Positions 35,000 to 46,855 of a stretch of 64,000 nucleotides of DNA are shown here, piece by piece. The notes beneath the pieces are model-generated. The model made no database searches, was not told the DNA's origin, and saw only the letters and a program-made list of their open reading frames with translations. Position 1 is the stretch's first letter, and each line of letters opens with the position of its first letter. The position numbers and the translations under genes were made by a program. Source of the DNA: Sebastes aleutianus (taxonomy: Eukaryota > Chordata > Actinopteri > Perciformes > Sebastidae); the NCBI GenBank assembly GCA_916700875.1, contig CAKAKS010000067.1, positions 30,632,933 through 30,696,932 of the forward strand. Direction: 5' to 3'.

Positions 35000-37900
35000 G
35001 GGTACGTCCCAAAGCTCTTAATTTTCGTTTCCTCGCTCCTCGATCCTCGCTTGAACCGGAAGTTGTTCTGGTGCGCCATTTTGAAGACCGTCTGTTACAA
35101 CCCGGAGTTGGTGTAGGGGTAAAGGGAGTAACATAGAGCCGATGTTATCAGGCAATCACTTGTTTATTGATGAGTGATTGAAATTAAAGCAAAATAAAAC
35201 ATACAATGGATTGAATTACTACTAAATGAAAACGAGGGTGTAGGGTGGCCGAAAAGGAGAAAACAAAAGGCACACACCCTAGCCCTGCACAATCCTAACA
35301 CACAGACAAATTACACAACTAACTCAATACACAATTAAATATAACCAAACACTAGTACCTCAAACTAGTTAACATTCAATATCACAATCTAAAGTCCCCT
35401 GACTCCAGTGGGACTTATACACAATTTCTGGTTAACAATTTCAACACACACAGTTGAGAGGCACGGGGAACAGATCAATGATAATCACTGCCGCCTTGGT
35501 CTAGTCACAGCTGGCCTTTAATGCTTTCCACGCGCCCCAGCCGGCTGGTGATTGGCTAATCACATGTGACGTCGTCAGAGGCAGGACCACAAACGGCGGG
35601 AAACGAAGGGCATCCACCTGAGGGCGTTCCGGAGGCGTGGCCCCGAAGGGAATCCCCAAGACGTGACGTCGTCTTGGAGAGACGGGACAGCAGAGCGCAC
35701 CAAAAGAAGAGAGCACAGGGAACAGCGCCGCACAGCAACATACAACACTACAAACAATAACGAACGGTCACTTCTGCGACCGTAACACCGTCCCAAAGCC
35801 CTTATTTGTGCATCGAGGAGCGAGGATCGAGGATCGAGGAGGCTTGCCGGAGGAGCTATGAGCGAGGATACATCAGTATATCCTCCACGGAAGTCTTTTA
35901 CCGACCGACACGCCCCCTTATTGGATATCAGTTACTGATTGGACGCTGCTGCCGATCAGACTGATCTGATAACTTTACCTCTCAGCATCACTGGAGTTTT
36001 ATACTGGAGTGAAAACAGATCACATATTAAACGTTTTATAGTTTCGTTGTCTTCTGATTCACCATCTAGTTATAATCTGTGTTAATTGAAGCTCTGAGCA
36101 GCAGCAGAAGGACCTGCAGTATCTCTGCTTCACACACTGTCAGTGAAGCAGCCTGACAGTCAGAGGGGTTTATAATACCTGATGAACTGATTCAAAATAA
36201 CTTTCTGCATTTTTTAGAAAGATTTGTCTTTTCATTATCTGTTATTTCCCCCGTTAACTTTTATTAATGATACTATTAAAGTCAGAGAGAAAAGGAGAGT
36301 CTGTCTGTCTGTCAGCAACAAACACCTTTTACATCATTTATCCTCATTTCCATTCAGTCACATGAGGCTGATGATTCCTGAACGTCTGGTTTGATATGAG
36401 TTACATCATTTACATTTTCCCTTTAGCCTAATAAATAATGTCCAGTGTTCAAAAAACACTACAGTCATATTCTGGGTTATTAAATAATTAACTCACAATC
36501 AGAATATCAATAACTACAGACGCTAATAATGAATAAATAGTATAAAGAGCACTTGTCTTTATTAGTATTAGTACAGTTCAGACATAAACAGCTGTTAAAG
36601 CTGACATAGGGTCTTTCCCATTAGTGCTTTTATACGGCTTGACTCCTCGACTCCTCGGCTCCTCGACTCCTCGACTCGCGTCTTAGTCCCGCCCACGGGA
36701 GATGCGAGCAGAGGAGGCGAGGAAAAGACTCGAGGAGAGAGGAAACGAGGAAATATGTTTTTAGAGACATGAGACGGTCGTTTCCTCTGAAGCGTCACGT
36801 GAAGCGACGTCCGTTTCTGATGACAGCAGCAGCTGATCACAGCTGGATCAGCTGTCAGTTGGCTTCAACAGCTGTTTATGTCTGAACTGATCTAATAGTA
36901 ATAAAGAAACAGAGTTATCAGAGCAGCAGTGTTTCCTCTCTGTAGTCTGTTACCTGTTTAACAAACACCTGCACATGAATAACAGCTGCAGTCTGTATTT
37001 CTACTGTGGACTGTGTCCTGCTTAGAGGACCAGGAACCATCTCTACTGGCACAATATCTTTATATTATTTATTCATTATTATCGTCTGTATTAATTTATA
37101 TTCTGACAGTAGAAGTTATGTATTAGTCTGAATGTTTGAGGGTAAAGTGAAATGATGTAACTCATATCAAACCCGACGCTCAGGAATTATCAGCTTCACA
37201 TGTGACTGAATGGAAATGAGGATAAATGATGTAAAAGGTATAAAAGACAGACTCTCCTTCTCTCTCTGACTTTAACTGGATACTTAATAAAAGTGAATGA
37301 GTGAAATAACAGATCATCAAAAGAAATCTCTTTCTAATAAATGAAGAAAGTTATTTTAAGTCTGTTCGTTGTCAGCTTTTATAAACCCCTCTCAGTGTCA
37401 GACTCCTTCAGTGACGGTGTGTGAAGCAGAGATGCTGCAGGACCTCCTGCTGCTGGAACACTTCACCATCAACATGGTCCGTCTGTTGTTCACACCTACA
37501 GTTAACACAGATTATAACTAGATGGTGAATAAAAAGACAACTAAAATATAAAACTGTTAATCTGTGATCTGTCTTCACTCTGGTATGAAACTCTAGTGAT
37601 GTTGATGTATCAGATCAGTCTGATCGGCGCAGCGTCCAATCAATAACTGATATCTAAGTAAGGGGGCGTGTCGGTCGGTGATAAACTTCCCTGCAGGAAA
37701 CACTGGAGGATGCACTGGTGTATCCTGGCTCATAGCTCCTCCAGCAAGCCTCCTCGCTCCTCGATCCTCGCTCCTCGATGCGCATTTTATGAATTGGGAC
37801 GTCCTTCAAGATGGAGGACTGAGATCGATTTCCGGGTCACAGCCGGAGGATCGAGGAGCGAGGAGACGAGGAGGCGAAAAATGCTGAAATGAGAAGGACC

Positions 37901-38056
37901 TCGTCTCATGTCGCTTAAATTGTAGTTCCTCGTTTCCTCTCTCCTCGCATGGTTTCCTTGCGTCTCTCCATGCTTCCCTGGTGGGAGGGACTAAGACGCA
38001 AGGAAAAGACGCAAGTGAGGGAAACAGGGATGCAATTAAGAGCTTTGGGATGCAGC
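35000..38056. mobile_element. Fold-back composite insertion with GAGGAGCGAGGATCGA motifs
   Basis: It interrupts the unit-B spacer: other copies read GCTCGACGCTAAGTTGCG across the site. The ends carry inverted TCCCAAAGCTCTTAATT (about 35009) and AATTAAGAGCTTTGGGA (about 38035). Long internal arms, about 35793-36600 and 36866-37800, are inverted copies of each other around a centre rich in CTCCTCGACTCCTCG / GAGGAGAGAGGAAACGAGG. Clusters of CGAGGAGCGAGGATCGAGG mark the arm ends. No transposase frame was seen, so it looks non-autonomous. A solo LTR is nested in the left side. Confidence 0.6.
35093..35787. mobile_element. Solo LTR with perfect 5-bp target duplication
   Basis: The 695-bp element begins TGTTAC and ends GTAACA (TG...CA with a 6-bp inverted terminus), flanked on both sides by CCGTC (35088-35092 and 35788-35792). 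An AATAAA-type signal lies near 35191. Removing it restores continuity with the opposite fold-back arm (GAAGACCGTCCCAAAG against the arm's GGACGTCCCAATTC), so it inserted after the fold-back formed. No internal retroelement region remains, as expected after LTR-LTR recombination. A 5-bp duplication fits Gypsy-type or similar LTR elements. Confidence 0.75.
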
Positions 38057-38916
38057 TTATGTTGCGTTCTCAGGAAGTCCGACAGCGGAACATCCCTCTT
38101 GTAAATGTGTAACCACGGCGATAACATGCCGTTCACAGTGTGTCCTCGGGAGAAATTCATGCTTTCAAGAGGAAGAAACTCTTAATTTCCTCCACGGGTA
38201 ATACCAAGGAAGAGAGCGTTCATTTTCCTGACTTGTCACAGTAAACATCTTGATGGTGAAAGTTTCTAGAGATGATCCTCTGACGTCCCGTTCCAGTGAA
38301 GGCAGCATGTGGAGCAGATACAGAAAGCTGACAGAAACACTTTTTACTCAAAATTATATTCTGGATTTAACCTGTTTTCTACACAATCATTTGAAGGACT
38401 TTATCACATAAGTAAAAACTATTTGGGGATTTCATTCCTTCTACAGCAGTGATTCATTTTTTATTCTTCATCTGCTGTATCAGCATCATCAAACAGTATT
38501 TCAGGAAAAAAGAAGAGCCAATTCTGAAAACTGAGGAGCTGTCTCGAAACCCAGAGGTACCAAGAAGAGTTTACCTCCTAAAAGCTTATGGCTCCGGTGT
38601 TTTTAACTGAGAAATGATCTCTATATTATAAACAAACCACAAGTATCTCTCTCTAACCGCTCCTCTTCCTGGAATGAAGCAGAGCCTGATAACTCCTCCC
38701 TCCTCTTCCTGCTCTCAAACACAGCAGCTCCAATCGTCCATTTATTTCCTTGTTCCCTCCCCTTCAGATCTACAGTTTGAAGGAGGGTGTAACCAACATG
38801 GTGAGAGCTGACAGGCCCTATTCACTGCACAAACACATGCTGTTTAGATCAGAGCTCAAACTAGTTTGACTTCTCAGGAAGTGAGACACAGACGGGTTTC
38901 GTCTCTGAGAGGTGAA
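38057..38916 (+). promoter_or_regulatory. TRIM5 promoter and leader, type B
   Basis: TATAAA at 38627-38632, TTCCTGGAA at 38666-38674, acceptor-like CCCCTTCAG, leader, upstream ATG at 38798 with GTGAGA following, and possible 77-nt intron 38801-38877. The 93-codon ORF seen in other B leaders is cut here by a stop (CATAAAAG changed to CACATAAG near 38405), supporting its non-coding status. Confidence 0.5.
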
Positions 38917-40590
38917 ATGGCGCAGAAAGGAGTTCAGCTGGACCACGAAAGGTTCTCTTGTTCCATCTGTCTGGATCTACTGAAGGATCCGGTGACTACT
39001 TCCTGTGGACACAGCTACTGCATGAACTGTATTAAAACCCACTGGGACAAAGAAGAAGAGAAGAAGATCTACAGCTGCCCTCAGTGTAGGCAGACCTTCA
39101 CACCGAGGCCTGTCCTGATGAAAAACACCATGTTAGCAGATTTAGTGGAGGAACTGAAGAAGACTGGACTCCAAGCTGCTCCTGCTGATCACTGCTATGC
39201 TGGACCTGAAGATGTGGCCTGTGATTTCTGCACTGGGAGGAAACTGAAAGCCTTCAAGTCCTGTCTGGTGTGTCTGGCCTCTTACTGTGAGAAACACCTC
39301 CAGCCTCATTATGACTCAGCTCCGTTAAAGAAACACAAGCTGGTGGAGCCCTCCAACAAGCTCCAGGAGAACATCTGCTCTCGTCACGATGAGGTGATGA
39401 AGATGTTCTGTCGTACTGATCAGCAGTGTATCTGTTATCTCTGCTTAATGGATGAACATAAAGGCCACGACACCGTCTCAGCTGCAGCAGAAAGGACCGA
39501 GAGGCAGAGAGAGCTGGAGGTGAGTCGACTCAACATCCAGCAGAGGATCCAGGACAGAGAGAAAGATGTGAAGCTGCTCCAACAGGAGGTGGAGGCTGTC
39601 AATCGCTCTGCTGATAAAGCAGTGGAGGACAGTGAGAAGATCTTCACCGAGGTGATCCGTCTCATGGAGAAAAGAAGCTGTGATGTGAAGCAGCAGGTCA
39701 GATCCCAGCAGAAAAGTGAGGTGAGTCGAGTCAAAGAGCTTCAGGAGAAGCTGGAGCAAGAGATCACTGAGCTGAAGAGGAGAGACGCTGAGCTGAAGCT
39801 GCTGTCACACACAGAGGATCACGACCAGTTTCTGCTCCACTACCCCTCACTGTCACCACTCAGTGAATCTACACACTCATCCAGCATCAATATCCGTCCT
39901 CTGAGCTACTTTGAGGACGTGACGGCGGCTGTGTCAGAATTCAGAGATAAACTACAGAACGTTCTGAGAGAGAAATGGACAAACGTCTCACAGACAGTGA
40001 CTGAAGTGGATGTTTTACTGTCACAACCAGAGCCCAAGACCAGAGCTGGATTCTTACAATATTCACGAGAAATCACACTGGATCCAAACACAGCACACAC
40101 ACATCTGTTATTATCTGAGGGGAACAGAAAAGCAATATTAATGAGAGAAAATCAGTCTTATCCTAGTCACCCAGACAGATTCACTGGATGTTGTCAGGTC
40201 CTGAGTAGAGAGAGTCTGACTGGACGTTGTTACTGGGAGGTGGAGTGGAGAGGGGAAGGAGTTTATGTAGCAGTCGCATACAAGAGTATCAGGAGAGCAG
40301 GGGAGCTGAAGGAATGTTTGTTTGGATTCAATGACAAATCTTGGGCGTTACGTTGTGACCAAAACAGTTATAGATTTTGGTACAACAGTGTCCAAACCCC
40401 CGTCTCAGGTCCTCTGTCCTCCAGAGTAGGAGTGTATCTGGATCACAGTGCAGGTATTCTGTCCTTCTACAGCGTCTCTGAAACCATGACTCTCCTCCAC
40501 AGAGTCCAGACCACATTCACTGAGCCTCTCTATGCTGGACTTCGGCTTACAGGTTATGATGAAACTGCTGAATTGTGTGAACTGAAATAG
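38917..40590 (+). CDS. TRIM5: fish TRIM E3 ubiquitin ligase
   Basis: 557 residues from MAQKGVQ in one exon. The RING half matches TRIM3 (LDHERFSCSIC, CIKTHWDKEEEKK). B-box 1 has ACDFCTGRK, shared with TRIM7. The first helix carries the private change TEVIRLM, and the linker carries SEFRDKLQN. SPRY patches: ILMREN, GCC, GELKECLFGFN, RCDQNSYRFWYNS and RLTGYDETA; the C-terminus is ELCELK. The final patch resembles that of TRIM1 (WLTGCDTTA). All zinc ligands and the PRY-SPRY core are intact. Like TRIM3 and TRIM7, it is followed by csnk1g1-side sequence. Despite the ordinal label it should not be equated with mammalian TRIM5. Confidence 0.93.
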   Translation: MAQKGVQLDHERFSCSICLDLLKDPVTTSCGHSYCMNCIKTHWDKEEEKKIYSCPQCRQTFTPRPVLMKNTMLADLVEELKKTGLQAAPADHCYAGPEDVACDFCTGRKLKAFKSCLVCLASYCEKHLQPHYDSAPLKKHKLVEPSNKLQENICSRHDEVMKMFCRTDQQCICYLCLMDEHKGHDTVSAAAERTERQRELEVSRLNIQQRIQDREKDVKLLQQEVEAVNRSADKAVEDSEKIFTEVIRLMEKRSCDVKQQVRSQQKSEVSRVKELQEKLEQEITELKRRDAELKLLSHTEDHDQFLLHYPSLSPLSESTHSSSINIRPLSYFEDVTAAVSEFRDKLQNVLREKWTNVSQTVTEVDVLLSQPEPKTRAGFLQYSREITLDPNTAHTHLLLSEGNRKAILMRENQSYPSHPDRFTGCCQVLSRESLTGRCYWEVEWRGEGVYVAVAYKSIRRAGELKECLFGFNDKSWALRCDQNSYRFWYNSVQTPVSGPLSSRVGVYLDHSAGILSFYSVSETMTLLHRVQTTFTEPLYAGLRLTGYDETAELCELK

Positions 40591-41613
40591 ACAGAAGTCA
40601 TTTAAGGGTTCAATTCTGTGTTTTAACTCTTAAACTTATCTGGTGTCCATCATTGTTGCTGCAGAGCTGATTTTTCTTTTCATGTCTTCACTGCACAGAG
40701 ATCAGCTGTCAATCAAACATTACGGGCTCTACTTTGACCAAAGAACGTTTATTACCAAGAAGTGAAAGTCAATTGTTTGTTCCATTGTAACGTCAGCGGC
40801 CAGCAGCAGAGCTACACTTCTGCCATTTTGGACTGAAAGCGACTACCGGACGCCAGTAAAACGTCCGCCTATAAAGTTATGTACAAAAGTAAAAATTACA
40901 TTATTTCTATTCTATTGTCACATTCTACCAAAATGGCCGGTGTTGAACAATAAAATATTATGAATATAAGAAGCGTTTTCAGTCCAAAATGGCGGCGGCG
41001 GCTGTCGTCATAAAAGCAGCTGAGTTGCATCTCTTTGCTTCTACACTCTTTGATTTGACATCTTCTCATGAGTTGTTCTGTAAATGTGTGAGTGTCTTCA
41101 GGAGGCGCTCCTTCCTGTGTCTGTTTCACTGCTCATGATGATCTTTGTTCACCTGAACTGATATTTCTCTGCATGAAAATGTAAACTTCTCTGTGCTCTA
41201 AATGTTTGATGAATATTTGTATATATATATGTGTGTGTGTGTGTGTTGTTGTTTCTCTTCCACTGCACGGGTCTTAAAGGAAGGTCTAGTGATTTATTTC
41301 TTATCATAGATATTCTGTTCTCACCACTTTTTGTAAAGATATCTAGAATCACATTTATTTGTTGGGCAGACTAAATGTTGTCGTCCAGATCGACGTACAA
41401 ACGAGATACTGAGATGTTTAATGAAACTGTAATTATCATGATCATAATCAATAAGGAAATCATTATTCTCTGTTACATCGCTGAGATTCTGCTCAAACAA
41501 ACTGATTGTGTGGATGAAAATGAATCTGTACGTGAAATCATTGTAACAAGAGTCATTTAACAGACTTTACTGATGGATGTGTGAACAAACTGAAGGTTTC
41601 TATAATCAATAAA
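40591..41613 (+). other. TRIM5 3' region
   Basis: Common 3' region with fold-back segment, TA/GT repeat near 41219-41246, recurring 61-codon ORF (K-to-E change) and AATAAA at 41608-41613. Confidence 0.55.
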
Positions 41614-41653
41614 CAAGAATGAACTAAGTCTTTTCTTCCTGTCTTCTTTCCAG

Positions 41654-41736
41654 GGTATCATACAAAGCTCCAGGCTGCTTTGGATCAGGATGACGTCCTG
41701 AAATTGAACCGTTTTCTCACAAATGCTTCAAAGTAG
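41654..41736 (+). other. Exon-like segment of unknown gene, copy 2
   Basis: Acceptor TCTTCTTTCCAG, then the same 26-codon frame as at 19036 ending in TAG, with substitutions giving LKLNRFLTNASK against LKFNRFVTNASK in copy 1. Confidence 0.3.
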
Positions 41737-42363
41737 ATCGTTAAATATGTGAAAAAAATTATTATAAAGCCATTTAAATATTTCAGGACAGTTTAGTTTG
41801 ATAACTCCCTGTTGTCAGTCAGCTGTTTGTAACCAGTCAAAGAACAGAATTTGTCGTGAAATCACACCGGATCCAAACTTATTTGGTGTTCATGGTATTT
41901 AACCTCCAAATCACTATTCCAATGCTTTGTTTATTTATTATATATAAGTATGTAATAATTATGTATGAATCCAAAAATATACCCCATTAAATAAGGAATA
42001 ATCCCACAACATTATTCATATTTAACATTAATTATTATTAGTTATTCTCAGATGGATTTTGCTGTTTGTTGTGTGTAGAGGAGGCTTTACTTTACTGTTT
42101 AATTTCTGGACTATCCCACACTGTCTTCTGTCTGAGTGTCCTGAATAGTGTATATAGAGTAGTCTTTGTCCAATTGAACCCATAAAAATTCACAAGTGCA
42201 TATTTTTCTCTCAGTTTGGGGCTCCGTCCTCACTAGGCCGTCGTTTTCCTCACCCCAAACAGAGCTCTTGGTGATAGAGCGGCCCAGTGAGGGCTGTGTG
42301 GCAGTAAGAAAAGCTGTTGTTGCCTCCTGGGATCACTCATTTTAAATGTCAGTGTAGCCCATC
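41737..42363. other. Short csnk1g1-side tail and unique sequence
   Basis: Homology to the csnk1g1-side sequence (55667 on) persists to about 41930. Then AT-rich unique sequence follows with no gene or recognisable element, running up to the fold-back insertion. Confidence 0.5.
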
Positions 42364-45300
42364 ACAGGTCTGGGTATCATCGGATATTCCGTTTTTCCTT
42401 TGGAATTCAGAAAGGAAAAAACTTTTTTTTATTTTTTCGTTTTAAACCAAAAACGAGAAAACGGCCGTTTTCTCGTTTTTGGTTTCTGAATCAAAAAATG
42501 AAAAACGAACCCAAACCGGGCCGTTTGTTTGTTTTTGCGAATTCCTTTTATCATTATTCGTTTTTAATTGAAGAACGGAAGTCACGTGGGTTTTTTGTTT
42601 TTTCGTTTTAAACCACAAACGAAAAACGGAATCACGTGGTGCTCTGTTTGTTTTTTGTTTCCAAACGAAAAACGAAAAAAACAAATTAAAAAAACGATCC
42701 GATTTAGTTTCTTCAAGTTTCTTTCTGTCATTTACTGTTTTGAATCGAAGTGCGGAGAACGGCAGTCACGTGACCAGGAAGTGAAGGCAAACATGTCAAA
42801 ATAAAAGCCAAGAAGATAGTTTGGTCATTCTATAAAAGTGTAACATTATTTAAGCACAGGATCGGTTAAATAAATACACAAATAAATACATACATAGATA
42901 TTTTTGTTTTGTTATTTTCATTAACACATGAATGTCTTTTATCCAAAAAGTGTGTGATAAATTACAGGGAGGGTCTCTACAGATGTTATACAACAGGGAA
43001 GGTCTCTACAGATGTTATACAGAACTCTCACATAATTGACACTTTTCTCAATCACACCCTCACTATGGGCTGTTTCTTTATGTCGGCAGGTGAGAAGCAC
43101 TTTGTGGCTAATCCTTTCAACACACCTGACACTTCCACCTGATCCCCTGCACTCCATTAGGAAGGCTGTAGCCGAGTAGTTCTATATCATGATAATGCTG
43201 ATTTTTCAACCAGCGATTATGACATTAATGCCAGCTAGACAGAATAAAGCTCTGTCTGTCATGACAATACTGTACTGGACTGAAGGCCACTCCATCACTC
43301 TAGATACTGTAGATTTAACAGATACCTGCTGTCTTCAGACGGCTGTAAAGAGTCACCCGAGTAAAGGAAAGGCTTTCAGTACAGTTCTACTGTCATGACA
43401 GACAGAGCTTTATTCTGTCTAGCTGGCATTAATGTCATAACCACTGGTTGAAAAATCAGCCTTATCATGATGTCGAACAAATTAACTAAATTACATATAC
43501 TACCAAACAGACTAGAAATGATTGAAAAGCATCATAAACCACCAAACAGAATACAGAAAGTTAGTGATTTCAGTTTTTTAGTGAACTCAGGCTGATTAAT
43601 CCTCATATTAGACTATGATGTCTGAAGGTTGGCAAACATGCTGATCAACCATACTTCTCTATCATTGATCATGTTTATTGACTTGACTTTTCATCTATAA
43701 ATGCGTCAAAATTGAAAATTTGACTGAAAAGAAAATCCTTGGGGATTGAGGAGTGGTGACCTCTGACCCCTACGGTGGGTAACGTCACAGAAGGCCTACT
43801 CATAAAATGCACTGACTTCACTGGTACCGAATCTCCCTCCAAACTAAATTGTAAAGCTGACGGCCCCTCAATATGAACTGATCAATACAATCAAACTTTA
43901 TTGTCCACCAGGGTGGATTTTTCTCTTTGGCTCACAAAACACAGAAAACAACAGACAGCAGTTAGTAAAAAACAGAGACAGGTTATGTTACACATTAAAA
44001 ACAGTTCATGTCAGTGTCTGTGGCTCAGATCTGCTCAGTCACTGTGTTGAGTTAAGTGTATTGATGGCATTTGGGATGAAAGACTTTTTAAACACATGTT
44101 TAGTTGCCAGAGGGGCTCTATAGCGCCTCCCAACTGGCTGCAGAGAGGATGGGAGCTATCTGCCAGGATGCTCCTCGCTTTCTTCCTCGTCCTTTCTGTA
44201 AAAAGTTGAGTCAAGGGCTTTTGGGGTTTACCACCTATTTTGCCTACCATTGACACAATCCTAGACAGTTTATTCTTCTATCTACAGTGTAGGTGACCGT
44301 ACCAGGCAGGAAGGTTAAAGGTTAAAATCCTCTCAACAATAGTTTTGTACACTAATTCTAAAATCTGCCGGCTGACACCGAGGCCACTAAGTTTCCTTAG
44401 AAGATAAAGTCGCTGTGAGCATCTCTTGAAGATATACTCTGTATTTTCAGAGAAGCTCACCTGGGTGTCCAGGACTGTACCGAGGTATTTAAAGTGTTCC
44501 ACAGTTTCAACATGTTGGCCATCAAGTGAAACTGGCTCTGTGATCAAATGTTGTTTTGTGCAGCACATGATTAATTCTTTCGTCTCGGCCACATTGATTT
44601 CTAGCTGGCTAGTGTGACACCGTGTCTGAAGGGCTGTAGTGTGGGCCAGATAGGCAGCTTCACCTAGTGGGCCTGTTTCCTGTAAAAGGCCAACTAAGGC
44701 CATGTCATCCGCATACTTAAACAGTCTAAAATGTTTCTCATTGATCATAAATTCATTAGTAAAAAGAGAGAATAGCACAAGGGAAAGAACACAGCCTTGT
44801 GGGCAGCACGTCTGATATGTTCTCCCTGACACAGACCCTCTGATCCACAGAACTAACCCTGTGTTGATGTTGAGATCAATGAGCCTTTTCAGGAGAATAT
44901 GCGTCTTCATTGAGTTAAAAGCTGAGCTAAAATCCGCGAATAAAGCTCTGGCATAACCTTTAGGATGCATAAGGTGTTTTGTGACTGTGTTAAGCAGAGT
45001 CAGCACAGCGTCGTCTGGGCCTCTGTTGCTCTTATTTAAGCGAACTGGAGCAGATCTAGCACTGTGCTGGTCAGGTGGCTGGCAAGAACTCGTTCCATGG
45101 TTTTACACAATATGGAAGTTATTGCGATAGGCCACAGATCATTTGGCTTACTTGTGTCGGCTTTTTTAGCACAGGCCTAATTATTGTGAATTTCCATGAT
45201 TTTGATGAAGTGGCCTTCAGTACAGTACTATTGTCATGACAGACAGAGCTTTATTCTGTCTAGCTGGCATTAATGTCATAATCGCTGGTTGAAAAATCAG

Positions 45301-46153
45301 CATTATCATGATGTAGAACTACTCGGCTACAGTCTTCCTAATGGAGTGAAGGGATCAGGTGGAAGTGTCATGTGTGTTGAAAGGAGTAGCCACATAGTGC
45401 TTCTCACCTGCCGACATAAAGAAACAGCCCATAGTAAGAGTGTGAGAGAGAAAAGTGTCAATTATGTGAGAGTTCTGTATAACATCTGTAGGGACCCTCC
45501 CTGTTGTATAACATCTGTAGAGACCCTCCCTGTAATTTATCACACACTTTTTGGATAAAAGACATTCATGTGTTAATGAAAAGAACAAAAAAAAAATATC
45601 TATGTATGTACTTATTTGTGTATTTATTTAGCCTATTTATCTTCTACTGTTACTTTGATCCTGTGCTTAAATAATGTTACACTTTTATAGAATGACCAAA
45701 CTATCTTCTTGGCTTTTATTTTGACATGTTTGCCTTCACTTCCTGGTCACGTGACTGCCGTTCTCCGCTCCTCGATTCAAAACAGAAAATGACAGAAAGA
45801 AACTTGAAGAAACTAAATCGGATCGTTTTTTTAATTTGTTTTTTTCGTTTTTCGTTTGGAAACAAAAAACAAACAGAGCACCACGTGATTCCGTTTTTCG
45901 TTTGTGGTTTAAAACGAAAAAACGAAAAACCCACGTGACTTCCGTTCTTCAATTCAAAACGAATAATGAGAAAAGGAATTCGCAAAAACAAACAAACGGC
46001 CCGGTTTGGGTTCGTTTTTCATTTTTTGATTCAGAAACAAATAACGAGAAAACGGCCGTTTTCTCGTTTTTGGTTTAAAACGAAAAAATAAAAAAACGTT
46101 TTTTCCTTTCTGAATTCCAAAGGAAAAACGGAATATCCGATGATACCCAGACC
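42364..46153. mobile_element. 3.8-kb fold-back element with arms of about 930 bp
   Basis: The ends GGTCTGGGTATCATCGGATA and its reverse complement (ending CCAGACC at 46153) open two inverted arms, about 42370-43292 and 45205-46153. Arms are rich in AAACGAAAAACG-type runs, contain CACGTG motifs and include a perfect 42-bp palindrome at 42444-42485 centred on ACGGCCGT. A third, short inverted copy of the inner arm end lies at about 43370-43470. The core holds a decayed LINE. The right boundary is fixed by 23936, where GTGAGGAAGAG occurs without the element. Small ORFs in the arms are low-complexity and not believed. Confidence 0.7.
43890..45060 (-). mobile_element. Decayed LINE reverse transcriptase, C-terminal part
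   Basis: The minus-strand frame 45006-44278 encodes RT motifs in order: FADFSSAFNSM (motif A), PQGCVLSLVLF (motif B) and KYADDMALVG (catalytic YADD, motif C). The usual FKYLGTVLD and LTFNLPAWYGHL follow. A stop at 44280 and a continuation in 44256-44035 (KKARSILADSSHPLCSQLG) show the C-terminal end. A frameshift near 45040 separates upstream sequence (LDLLQFA). No endonuclease is present. It resembles the L2/CR1/Rex-type non-LTR elements of fish; exact clade uncertain. It is not functional. Confidence 0.85.
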
Positions 46154-46855
46154 GTGAGGAAGAGTTTATGAGAAATGTGGAGCCATCACCAAAGCCTGAG
46201 GAGCCAAGAAATATTTTACAGCTGAAAGCTGAAATGTTTTCAAATGTGGAGCAGGTTTGAACCGAGGCTCCGTTTGTAAATGAGGAAACATACTGTGCGT
46301 TCCAATACCCATACTACCATACTACTTAGTATGCCAGAAAAAAAGATTTCTCATGTCCCAATACATAGTATGTCAAAATGCAGTATGCCAAAACTACCAG
46401 GATGTCCTACTACATCTGGTCACATTTTACAGAATGAAAGCCAGCATGCTTTTCTGGCTGTTCTGACCCACAATCCTCTGCACAGCAGATATATTGTATG
46501 TATACTGCATGCAACAGTACGTACTTTGTAAGGGGAGCTGCAGTGTACTAAAAGTAAAAAGTAAAAGTATGTGATTTGGGACGTAGTCAGTCGTGCTGCT
46601 CCTCGTCCTGGAATGAATCATAGCTTGATGACTCCTCCTTCCTCTTCCTGCTCTCAAACACAGACAGCTCCACCGTCTATTTATTTCCTTGTTCCCTCCC
46701 CTTCAGATCTACAGTTTGAAGGAGGGTGTAACCAACATGGTGAGAGCTGACAGGCTCCATTCACTTCACAGACACATGCTGTTTAGATCAGAGCTCAAAC
46801 TAGTGTCGGTTCACAGGAAGTGAAACTCAGACAGTCGTTGCTACTGAGAGGTGAA
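46154..46855 (+). promoter_or_regulatory. TRIM6 upstream/leader, short A-type
   Basis: GTGAGGAAGAGTTTATGAG and the following 140 bp match 23936 on. The CATAC-type MITE lies at 46294-46587. The leader has GTCCTGGAATGAA, acceptor-like CCCCTTCAG, upstream ATG at 46737 with GTGAGA, possible 77-nt intron 46740-46816, and GGAAGTGAAACT (about 46816) as in TRIM3. The front half of the leader is B-like and the part after it A-like, so the leader is mosaic. Confidence 0.5.

Noticed and set aside
42442..42804. Small ORFs in the fold-back arms
   Set aside because: Low-complexity Lys/Phe/Ser-rich translations of AAACGAAAA repeats, present on both strands of the inverted arms.
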